From contig CACZZF010000001.1 in NCBI GenBank assembly GCA_902785575.1, forward strand, positions 248,001 to 312,000: 64,000 nt of DNA. The letters are read 5' to 3'. The stretch is from an uncultured Bacteroidia bacterium (lineage in GTDB: Bacteria > Bacteroidota > Bacteroidia > Bacteroidales > UBA932). Below are positions 8,421 through 15,473 of this stretch, piece by piece; the stretch's first letter is position 1; every line of letters begins with the position of its first letter. A program made the translations under genes and the position numbers. The notes under the pieces were generated by a model. That model made no database searches. It worked only from the letters and a program-made list of their open reading frames with translations, and was not told the DNA's origin.

Positions 8421-9008
8421 ATGGATAAACTGGTATCGGATCTTCTTGGCGGACTTGGTCGCCTGTTCAAGAACAAAGTCAGCCAGACGGTCAGCAAGGC
8501 CGTCAGCGGGAAAAGCAAGACCTACACATTTGAGTCATTACCCCAGACCGTGGACGACCTCAAGTCCCTGCCTGAAGCGGCCTTGACTGACGAATATGCC
8601 GTCGCGGCGCTGTCGCTCCTGGCACTCACACGTTTCGAGAGCGACAAGAACGCCTCGGTCGAGATGCTGAACTTCCTCAAGGGACCCGATCCCCTGACCC
8701 CAATGGCCCTCCAGCAGATCTCCGACCGTTTCATGGACGGGAAGTTCTACAAAGTCAACTCTTTCTTCGAGGGAGCCACCCCAGCGAACAACTACACGCC
8801 CTCAAAGCCCTATAAGATAAAGGTTTCCTCAACCCCATACTCATTTGACAACGAGAACTGGGCTGTCTTGTACCTCCATTCAGGCGGAGCCGACAACCCC
8901 CGCCCGGTAAAACTGAGGAAGAAACCCAGCACCGGGCAGTGGTTTGTCGTTGAGATCCAGTATCTGGGCGACGTGCGGACCCCTGTGGCGGCCGATAAAT
9001 GGGCGTAG
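8421..9008 (+). CDS. Small uncharacterised protein, DUF6935-like
   Basis: A 195-residue soluble protein with no signal peptide. The N-terminal 35 residues (MDKLVSDLLGGLGRLFKNK…) are amphipathic. They are followed by a helical part about 40-110 with LPxTVDDLKSLPEAALTDEYAVAALSLLAL, then a beta-rich end with YKIKVSSTPYSFDNENWAVLYLHSGG and WFVVEIQYLGDVR. The LPxTxxDLxxLPE...DPYxxAALxxLAL arrangement recalls the DUF6935 family, but that match is from memory. It stands alone, divergent from the BIG2 gene and convergent with DUF1015. Its TAG stop (9006-9008) is the first three bases of a dispersed repeat, so the native C-terminus may have been changed. Function unknown. Confidence 0.75.
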   Translation: MDKLVSDLLGGLGRLFKNKVSQTVSKAVSGKSKTYTFESLPQTVDDLKSLPEAALTDEYAVAALSLLALTRFESDKNASVEMLNFLKGPDPLTPMALQQISDRFMDGKFYKVNSFFEGATPANNYTPSKPYKIKVSSTPYSFDNENWAVLYLHSGGADNPRPVKLRKKPSTGQWFVVEIQYLGDVRTPVAADKWA

Positions 9009-9033
9009 ATTCTTCGCTTCGCTCAGAATGACA
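9006..9033 (+). repeat. Dispersed repeat copy overlapping a stop codon
   Basis: A full 28-base copy beginning TAGATTCTTCGC and ending CAGAATGACA. Its first three bases are the stop codon of the upstream gene. It occupies most of the 31-base gap between two convergent genes. Confidence 0.92.
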
Positions 9034-9039
9034 GGACGG

Positions 9040-10281
9040 TTAGTCCAGCGAGTGGATGAAGAGTCCTGAGCGGAGCTTGGGCTCGAACCAGGTGGTCTTC
9101 GGAGGCATGATGTTACCGGTGTCAGCGATATCGATCAACTGACCCATCGAGACAGGATAAAGGGCGAAAGCGACCTTCATCTCACCGGAATCAACCCTGC
9201 GGGAAAGCTCGCCAAGTCCCCTGATTCCACCAACGAAATCAATCCTCTTGTCAGTACGCAAATCCTTGATTCCCAGGATGGAGTCCAGGACAAGATTCGA
9301 TAGGATCGTGACATCCAGCACGCCGATCGGATCACTGTCATCATACCTTCCGGGGAGAGCCTCGAGAGAGTACCACTTCCCGTCCAGGTACATCGAGAAG
9401 TTGTGGAGATGGTCCGGGTGATATATTTCCGTCCCCTTCTCTACCACAGTGAAATCCTTCGCCAATGCGGCAAGGAACTCCTCGGAGGAAAGACCGTTCA
9501 GATCCTTAACCACACGATTGTAATCCAAAATCTTGAGTTGGCTCTCCGGGAAGCACACAGCCATGAAGAAGTTGTACTCCTCATCACCCGTGTGGTTAGG
9601 GTTAAGAGCCTTCTTCTCAGCGCCGACACGGGCCGCGGCGGCGGTACGATGATGACCGTCAGCCACATAGAAAGCCTCAACATCACCACAGAACAACCTG
9701 GTGATCTGGTCGATCGTCTTGTCGTCATCAATCACCCAGAATTTGTGGCCGAAGTTATTCTCATCGATGAAGTTATATTCAGGCTCCTTCAGGACGGTCT
9801 GGGCGACGATCTTGTTAAGGATGTCGTTGTCCTTATAGGCGAAGAACACGGGCTCGATGTTGGCGTTCTGGATACGGACATGGATCATACGATCGTCCTC
9901 CTTATCCTTGCGGGTGAGCTCATGCTTCTTGATCTTGCCGGAAGCGTAGTCGTCGGTGTGGGCGCAGAGCACAAGACCATACTGGGTACGGCCCTCCATG
10001 GTCTGGGCATACACATAATAGCACTCTTTGGGGTCACGCTTGAGCCAGCCCTTGGCCTGCCACTCCTTGAAATTGGCGACAGCCTTGTCGTACACGAGAG
10101 GATCGTGATCCTCAAGCATCGGATCGAAATCTATCTCGGGCTTGGTGATATGGAGAAGGGACTTCTCGCCAGCCATCTCCTTCGCCTCGGCGGAATTGAG
10201 CACGTCGTACGGCGGAGCCGCGACCTCTGTGACTATATCTTTGGGCGGACGAATCGCCGCGAAGGGTTTTACTCTTACCAT
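9040..10281 (-). CDS. DUF1015 family protein
   Basis: A 413-residue cytoplasmic protein with the DUF1015 signature at its start (VRVKPFAAIRPPKD… APPYDVLNSAEAKEMA) and the conserved FYVADGHHRTAAAAR block near the middle. In Bacteroidetes this family is regularly found beside serC and serA, as here, and the conserved partnership suggests a role linked to serine metabolism; the reaction has not been established to my knowledge. It is downstream of serA, and the 44-base spacer is made wholly of dispersed repeat. The ATG directly follows the repeat end GAAGAATCT. Confidence 0.9.
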   Translation of the reverse strand: MVRVKPFAAIRPPKDIVTEVAAPPYDVLNSAEAKEMAGEKSLLHITKPEIDFDPMLEDHDPLVYDKAVANFKEWQAKGWLKRDPKECYYVYAQTMEGRTQYGLVLCAHTDDYASGKIKKHELTRKDKEDDRMIHVRIQNANIEPVFFAYKDNDILNKIVAQTVLKEPEYNFIDENNFGHKFWVIDDDKTIDQITRLFCGDVEAFYVADGHHRTAAAARVGAEKKALNPNHTGDEEYNFFMAVCFPESQLKILDYNRVVKDLNGLSSEEFLAALAKDFTVVEKGTEIYHPDHLHNFSMYLDGKWYSLEALPGRYDDSDPIGVLDVTILSNLVLDSILGIKDLRTDKRIDFVGGIRGLGELSRRVDSGEMKVAFALYPVSMGQLIDIADTGNIMPPKTTWFEPKLRSGLFIHSLD

Positions 10282-10325
10282 AGATTCTTCACTTCGTTAG
10301 ATTCTTCACTTCGTTCAGAATGACA
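10281..10325. repeat. Repeat filling the whole serA-DUF1015 spacer
   Basis: A 5' fragment TAGATTCTTCACTTCGT (10281-10297) is followed by a full copy (10298-10325). The serA stop codon begins at the next base, 10326, and the DUF1015 start codon occupies 10279-10281. No non-repeat intergenic sequence remains. Confidence 0.92.
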
Positions 10326-11246
10326 CTATTTGTTAACCTGGAAACGGGTGTTACCTGTGGCGAAGAAGTCGCAAATCTGGCGGGCGGCGGCGAGACCGGC
10401 GTTCATGTTGGCCTCAGCTGTCTGGGCACCCATCTTCTTGGGAGTCGCGAAGACCCGCAGCCCGAACTTCTCCTTGAGAGCCTCGTAGTTGTCAGGCATC
10501 ACGTCGGTGACGTACTTAAGGTCGGGGCGCTCCTCAAGAGCCTTCATAAGTCCTTCCTCGTCAATAACTTCCTTGCGGGCGGTGTTCACGAGCGTAGCTC
10601 CCTTGGGCATCTTGGTGATGAGGTCGTAACCGATGCTCTTGATTGTTGAAGGCAGGGCGGGAATATGGATGGATACATAGTCCGAGGAGGAATAGAGATC
10701 GCCAAGATCAAAGACGGGCTTGGCGCCTCCTGCCTCGATCTGCTCGGGAGTGAGGAACGGGTCAAGGGCGAGGATCTCCATTCCGAGAGCCTTTGCCTTG
10801 GCGCCGACCAGGCGGCCCACGTTACCGAAAGCCTGGATACCGAGCTTCTTGCCCTGCACCTCGCTTCCGGTGGCGGGGGTGAACTGGGTACGGGCCATGA
10901 ATATCATCATGGCGACTGCCAGCTCAGCCACGGCGTTGGAGTTCTGTCCGGGAGTGTTCATCACGACAACCTTATGGGCGGTAGCGGCGGCAAGGTCGAC
11001 ATTGTCGAATCCTGCACCGGCGCGGACGACGATCTTCAGGTTCTTAGCGGCGTCAAGCACCTCGGCGGTGACTTTGTCGGAACGGATAATGAGGGCGTCG
11101 ACATCAGCCACGGCGGCTATAAGCTCGGAGGCGTCAGCATATTTCTCGAGGGCGGCGAATTCATGGCCGGCTCCTTCGACAATCTCCTTTATTCCAGCGA
11201 CAGCAGCTGCGGAAAAAGGTTTCTGGGTAGCGACTAATATTTTCAT
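10326..11246 (-). CDS. serA: D-3-phosphoglycerate dehydrogenase
   Basis: A 306-residue short-type PGDH of the D-2-hydroxyacid dehydrogenase family; it catalyses the first step of serine synthesis. Visible features are VRAGAGFDNVDLAAAT, a nucleotide-binding LGIQAFGNVGRLVGAKAKALGM with GxGxxG-like spacing (residues ~145-165), LVNTARKEVIDEEGL, and a substrate and NAD domain order typical of the family. It lacks the C-terminal ACT regulatory domain of the long enzymes. The ATG at 11246 is chosen over an in-frame TTG six bases upstream. It is separated from serC by six bases. Confidence 0.93.
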   Translation of the reverse strand: MKILVATQKPFSAAAVAGIKEIVEGAGHEFAALEKYADASELIAAVADVDALIIRSDKVTAEVLDAAKNLKIVVRAGAGFDNVDLAAATAHKVVVMNTPGQNSNAVAELAVAMMIFMARTQFTPATGSEVQGKKLGIQAFGNVGRLVGAKAKALGMEILALDPFLTPEQIEAGGAKPVFDLGDLYSSSDYVSIHIPALPSTIKSIGYDLITKMPKGATLVNTARKEVIDEEGLMKALEERPDLKYVTDVMPDNYEALKEKFGLRVFATPKKMGAQTAEANMNAGLAAARQICDFFATGNTRFQVNK

Positions 11247-11252
11247 TATCAA

Positions 11253-12326
11253 TTACTTCTTAAGAGTCTCAAATTCCTTCATGCAGTCCACAAGAGCCTG
11301 GACATCCTCGAGGGTGCAAGCGTTGTACAGGGAAGCCCTGAATCCCCCGACGGAGCGGTGACCCTTGATGCCGATCATGCCCTGCTCTTTCGCGAAGGCC
11401 ATGAACTCATCCTGGAGAGCCTCATAGCCGGGAGCCATAACGAAGCAGACGTTCATGATAGAACGGTCCTCCTTGGCGGCGGTGCCGACGAACAGAGGGT
11501 TACGGTCGATCTCACCGTAGAGAAGGTTGGCCTTCTCGGTGTCGATCTTGTGGATAGCCTCCACACCACCGATGCCCTTGAGCCACTTCAAGGTCTCGTT
11601 CATCATGTAGATCGAGAACACAGGAGGAGTGTTGAACATGGAGAGCTTGTCGATGTGGGTGCGGTAGTCAAGCATCGTAGGGATATACCTGGAGACCCTT
11701 CCGAGGGAATCCTTCTTGATGATGGCGAAGATCACACCGGCGGGGCCGACGTTCTTCTGGGCGCCACCGTAGATGAGATCGTATTTGGACACGTCCACGG
11801 GACGGCTCATGATGTCGGAGCTCATGTCGGCGATGAGGGGAACGGGGCAGTCGATATCTTCCTTGATCTCAGTACCATAAATGGTGTTGTTGGTCGTGAT
11901 GTGGAAGTAGTCGATGTCGGTCGGGATCTCATAGCCCTTAGGAATATAAGAATAGTTCTTGTCGGCTGAGCTTGCGAGAGCGTAAGCCTCTCCAATGCCC
12001 TTGGCCTCTTTGAGAGCCTTCTTCGCCCAGACACCAGTCTCAAGGTAAGCGGCCTTCTTCTCAAGATAGTTCATGGCCACATAGAGGAACTGCAGCGAGG
12101 CGCCGCCACCGAGGAAAACGACCTCATGGGTCTCAGGAATATGCAGGAGTTCCCTCCAGAGGGCACGGCACTCATCCATAGTCTCGTCCCACTCCTTGGT
12201 ACGGTGGGAGATGCTGAGGACTGACACTCCTGTGCCTTTGAAGTCTTTCAAAGCTTCAATGGCATTGTCGATAGCCACCTGCGGGAGCAGGCACGGGCCG
12301 GCATTGAATACGTGAACTTTTTTCAT
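11253..12326 (-). CDS. serC: Phosphoserine aminotransferase
   Basis: A 357-residue PLP enzyme: [15 protein letters not shown] at the start, [19 protein letters not shown] (phosphate-cup region), and [12 protein letters not shown] with the PLP-binding lysine. It converts 3-phosphohydroxypyruvate to phosphoserine. It is the first gene of serC-serA-DUF1015. pyrB lies 78 bases upstream on the same strand with no clear terminator between, so read-through is possible. Confidence 0.96.
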   Translation of the reverse strand: MKKVHVFNAGPCLLPQVAIDNAIEALKDFKGTGVSVLSISHRTKEWDETMDECRALWRELLHIPETHEVVFLGGGASLQFLYVAMNYLEKKAAYLETGVWAKKALKEAKGIGEAYALASSADKNYSYIPKGYEIPTDIDYFHITTNNTIYGTEIKEDIDCPVPLIADMSSDIMSRPVDVSKYDLIYGGAQKNVGPAGVIFAIIKKDSLGRVSRYIPTMLDYRTHIDKLSMFNTPPVFSIYMMNETLKWLKGIGGVEAIHKIDTEKANLLYGEIDRNPLFVGTAAKEDRSIMNVCFVMAPGYEALQDEFMAFAKEQGMIGIKGHRSVGGFRASLYNACTLEDVQALVDCMKEFETLKK

Positions 12327-12404
12327 TTTTGAGATATCAAATTATAACTGTTATTAAATGCGTGATTAGGAATCAAAACCAAATCCGGTGTAAAGATAGA
12401 CAAA

Positions 12405-13313
12405 TTAAAAGGAATAACCCAATAAATAAGAGATAATCGCCATGCGGACATACATGCCGCCTCCGGCTTGCTGGAAATAATAGGCGTAAGGGGTTGAATC
12501 GACATCCTCAGCGATCTCTCCGACCCTAGGCAGAGGATGCATAATCCTCATCCCGGGCCTGACAGAGCCAAGCATCGAAGCCGTCAGGCGATAGACATCC
12601 TTAACCTTCTCATATTCAGCGAGATCCGGGAATCTTTCTTGCTGTACCCTGGTCATGTAGAGGATGTCGCACTCATTGAGACCATCCTCAATCCTGGACA
12701 CCTGCCTGTAAGGGACACCGTCCCTGTCCAGCATCTCGATGTATTTCTTGGGCATCTCGAGCTCTTCCGGAGCGGTGAATGTGAACTTGGGGTTGAAGTG
12801 CCTCAACGCATCCACCAGGGAATGAACGGCACGGCCATATTTCAAGTCACCTACCATGTTGATATCCAGCCCGTCAAGTCTCCCCTGTGTCTTCCTGATG
12901 GAATACAGGTCCAGAAGGGTCTGGCTCGGGTGCTGGTTCGCTCCGTCTCCGGCGTTTACCACCGGCACAGATGCGACAGAGGCGGCGATGTCAGCGGCTC
13001 CGGCCATAGGATGACGCATCACGATCAGATCCACATAGTTGGACACTATCTTGATGGTGTCCTCCAAGGTCTCACCCTTAGTCTGGCTGGTGTTGCGGTT
13101 ATCCGGGAAACCGATGACCCTGGCTCCAAGCCTGTTGATAGCGGCCTCGAAAGAAAGCCTCGTCCTGGTGGACGGCTCGAAAAACAGGCAGGCGACGACC
13201 TTGCCGGACAGGAAACTCCGCTCCCGATCCTTCTCGAAAAGAGCGGCCATATCCAGAATATGGAGTATTTCCTCCTTGCTGAAATCCTGGATTGAGATTA
13301 GACTTTTTGGCAT
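12405..13313 (-). CDS. pyrB: Aspartate carbamoyltransferase catalytic subunit
   Basis: A 302-residue ATCase catalytic chain with the carbamoyl-phosphate motif [13 protein letters not shown] (about residues 48-60), [23 protein letters not shown], and the 240s-region HPLPRVGEI. It makes carbamoyl-aspartate for pyrimidine synthesis. In many Bacteroidetes pyrI, the regulatory chain, follows at once; here the next gene is serC after 78 bases, so pyrI is either elsewhere or absent. Upstream is the IMPACT-family gene with a 12-base gap. Confidence 0.96.
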   Translation of the reverse strand: MPKSLISIQDFSKEEILHILDMAALFEKDRERSFLSGKVVACLFFEPSTRTRLSFEAAINRLGARVIGFPDNRNTSQTKGETLEDTIKIVSNYVDLIVMRHPMAGAADIAASVASVPVVNAGDGANQHPSQTLLDLYSIRKTQGRLDGLDINMVGDLKYGRAVHSLVDALRHFNPKFTFTAPEELEMPKKYIEMLDRDGVPYRQVSRIEDGLNECDILYMTRVQQERFPDLAEYEKVKDVYRLTASMLGSVRPGMRIMHPLPRVGEIAEDVDSTPYAYYFQQAGGGMYVRMAIISYLLGYSF

Positions 13314-13325
13314 ATTAACTAATTA

Positions 13326-13949
13326 TTATTGAATATCTTCCACTATAAGTCCGGAGATTCCGGAGAGTCTCTTCAAGAAGTCCTCGCCTTGGGAGAGCCT
13401 CACCCAGGTCTTTAGGGAACATGAGTTGCCGAAATCCTGGTCTTTCTGCTTAAGATCCATGTCCTTCAGGACCTTCATGACTTGGTTCATCTCCCCGTAA
13501 CCGAAACTCACATTATACCACTTTCCCGCGATCTTCTCCACCGATCCCGCGTTGTCAAGAGCCTCGGCGGTCGAGGTCTTGTACGCCCGGATGAGCCCCG
13601 GGATACCCAGCTTGATCCCTCCGAAATAACGCACCACCACGACAAGAGTATCACTTAAGGAACGTGAATCTATCTGGCCAAGAATCGGTCTACCCGCCGA
13701 GCCGGACGGCTCCCCGTCGTCGTTTGCCCTGAATTTGTCGCCTAGATACCCGAGACGGTAGGCGTAACAATGGTGCCTGGCATCATGGTACTTCTTCTTG
13801 AGATCGGCCACGATGTCCTTCACTTCTTCCTCAGTCTCAACAGGATAGGCAAATGAGATGAAGCGGCTGCCATTGTCTTTGAACAGTCCTTCCGCCGGAG
13901 CTGGAACGCCCAGGTACGAGTCTTTAATGATGTTTTCGGAAAGGCTCAT
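13326..13949 (-). CDS. IMPACT/YigZ family protein
   Basis: A 207-residue protein with the UPF0029 signature: SRFISFAYPVETEEEV, DARHHCYAYRLG, ANDDGEPSGSAGRPIL and VVVVRYFGGIKLGIPGLIRAY. The C-terminal 70 residues form the smaller DUF1949-like half. The eukaryotic homologue regulates Gcn2; the bacterial role is not settled, with ribosome or RNA binding suggested for the family. The ATG at 13949 is preferred over a TTG two codons upstream. It heads a leftward run with pyrB. Confidence 0.9.
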   Translation of the reverse strand: MSLSENIIKDSYLGVPAPAEGLFKDNGSRFISFAYPVETEEEVKDIVADLKKKYHDARHHCYAYRLGYLGDKFRANDDGEPSGSAGRPILGQIDSRSLSDTLVVVVRYFGGIKLGIPGLIRAYKTSTAEALDNAGSVEKIAGKWYNVSFGYGEMNQVMKVLKDMDLKQKDQDFGNSCSLKTWVRLSQGEDFLKRLSGISGLIVEDIQ

Positions 13950-13983
13950 TCTCAACTTACGAAATTAACGTTTTTCAGATTAT

Positions 13984-14015
13984 TTTGCAACGCAAGGGGA
14001 TTTTTTGTATTTTTG
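13984..14015 (+). promoter_or_regulatory. Bacteroidetes-type promoter for the ORF-3-like gene and miaA
   Basis: TTTG at 13984-13987 and TATTTTTG at 14008-14015 with a 20-base spacer match the TTTG/TAnnTTTG consensus. The transcription start should be near 14022, leaving a leader of only about 12 bases before the ATG at 14034. Confidence 0.55.
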
Positions 14016-14033
14016 AATAACTATTTGAGTTTT

Positions 14034-14612
14034 ATGGTTTATCAATTCAGAGTCACACTTGCCGGAATCAAAGGATTCTACAGGGTTTACAGGATGGATG
14101 GGACCCGCACGCTTTACGAGTTCCACAAACAGATGAGGGCCGATATGGAGTTCCCTCAGGACCAGCTTATCATGTTCAAGGCGTTGGATGCCGAGGGTGG
14201 AGTCGTGGCGCGTTATGGTCTGTTCGACCTTGGATACGGAACGGTTGACAACGTCACTGTCAAGCAAGCTATCGAGGCTGGAATCGCCTCATTCATATAT
14301 TTTTATGATGTCCCCAACAAGAAAAGCGTCATTGTGACCTTTGAAGGCGAGGAAGAAGGCAAGGGGCCCGCGCCGGTCATCGTCGACGCCAAGGGGCCCA
14401 ACCCGATCGAGTTCGAGAACGGCTATGTCGCATTCGAGGATTTGCCGGATTCACAGCGCCACCTTCCCGGACAGAAGCCCGACTGGCTTGGCAGTCTCGC
14501 CGACTCAGCGTCAGGCTCTGGAGGAGAGGACGATGATGACGACGAGGAAGAGGAGGATGACGACGAGGACGGCAAGGAGGTTTTCGACGGGTCTGAGGAT
14601 CTGGATTTCTAG
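14034..14612 (+). CDS. Plasmid pRiA4b ORF-3-like protein with long acidic tail
   Basis: A 192-residue protein starting MVYQFRVTL. The first ~75 residues fit the pRiA4b ORF-3/IS1096 TnpR-like domain (RVTLAGIKGFYRVYRMDGTRTLYEFHKQMRADMEF), although no transposase is near, and in Bacteroidetes the family is chromosomal. The C-terminal 30 residues are almost wholly acidic, with a run of 14 Asp/Glu after GSGG. Such a tail could mimic nucleic acid or act as a charged linker; this is inference. The stop lies four bases before miaA, so the two are co-translated. Role unknown. Confidence 0.8.
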   Translation: MVYQFRVTLAGIKGFYRVYRMDGTRTLYEFHKQMRADMEFPQDQLIMFKALDAEGGVVARYGLFDLGYGTVDNVTVKQAIEAGIASFIYFYDVPNKKSVIVTFEGEEEGKGPAPVIVDAKGPNPIEFENGYVAFEDLPDSQRHLPGQKPDWLGSLADSASGSGGEDDDDDEEEEDDDEDGKEVFDGSEDLDF

Positions 14613-14615
14613 GCC

Positions 14616-15473
14616 ATGTCCCGCCGGCTCGTCGTGATACTCGGGCCGACGGCCGTGGGCAAGACGGATTTCAGCGTCCAAAAGGCTCTTGAATACGGTT
14701 CCCCGGTTATTTCCTGCGATTCCAGGCAAATCTACAAAGAGATGACTATCGGCACGGCTGTTCCTGACCGGGAACAGCTCGAGGCCGTCAAGCATTATTT
14801 CATCCAGACCGTCCCTGTCACCCAGACCTACACCGCGGGTGATTACGAGAATGATGCCATCTCCCTGATCAACAGGTTGTTCGACGAAGGTCATGAGACA
14901 CTTGTCATGACAGGCGGCTCCATGTTCTACATTGATGCCGTATGCGAAGGGTTGGATGATTTGCCGGATGGGGATCCGGAACTGAGAGCCTCGCTTTGGG
15001 AACGGCTCAGGGCGGAGGGAGTAGGCAGCCTGGTTGAAGAATTGAAGTCCAGGGATCCTGAGACATATTCCAGGATCGACAAGGAGAACAGCCAAAGGGT
15101 TATCAGGGCCTTGGAGGTGTGCCTCGTCTCAGGACGACCGCTCTCGTCTTTCAGCTCGGGAGGCAAAAAAAGGGATTTCGAGATAGAGAAGATCGGGCTC
15201 TCAAGGCCCCGTGAGGAACTCTATTCAAGAATCAATCAACGGGTTCTGGACATGATACGCCTCGGACTCGAGGAAGAGGTCCGGTCCCTTCTCCCCTACC
15301 GTGACCTGCAGGCCTTGCAGACGGTCGGCTACAAGGAGATGTTCGATTATCTCGACGGGAAATATCCTCTTGAAGAAGCGGTCAGGCTAATCCAAAGGAA
15401 CACCCGCCACTACGCCAAGAAACAGATGACCTGGTGGAGAAGGGACGACTCAATAAATTGGATTGATCTATAG
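14616..15473 (+). CDS. miaA: tRNA dimethylallyltransferase
   Basis: A 285-residue MiaA. It has the P-loop GPTAVGKTDFS (residues 10-20), SCDSRQIYKEMTIGTA, HYFIQTV, the substrate-site TGGSMFYIDAV, and the C-terminal QTVGYKEMFDYLDG and NTRHYAKKQMTWWRR. It transfers a dimethylallyl group to A37 of tRNAs that read UNN codons. It is slightly shorter than the E. coli enzyme but has all core parts. Its last six bases overlap the end of the convergent TonB-receptor-like gene. Confidence 0.96.
   Translation: MSRRLVVILGPTAVGKTDFSVQKALEYGSPVISCDSRQIYKEMTIGTAVPDREQLEAVKHYFIQTVPVTQTYTAGDYENDAISLINRLFDEGHETLVMTGGSMFYIDAVCEGLDDLPDGDPELRASLWERLRAEGVGSLVEELKSRDPETYSRIDKENSQRVIRALEVCLVSGRPLSSFSSGGKKRDFEIEKIGLSRPREELYSRINQRVLDMIRLGLEEEVRSLLPYRDLQALQTVGYKEMFDYLDGKYPLEEAVRLIQRNTRHYAKKQMTWWRRDDSINWIDL

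Noticed and set aside
9403-10323. Open frame of about 300 codons on the plus strand
   Set aside because: Antisense to DUF1015, with no family signature or promoter.
350-10325. Dispersed repeats as a CRISPR array
   Set aside because: Copies are kilobases apart, occur in both orientations, vary in length and have no spacers of even size; no cas genes are present.
14034-14612. Part of an insertion sequence, because of the IS1096/pRiA4b-like domain
   Set aside because: No transposase, terminal inverted repeats or target duplication is visible around it.
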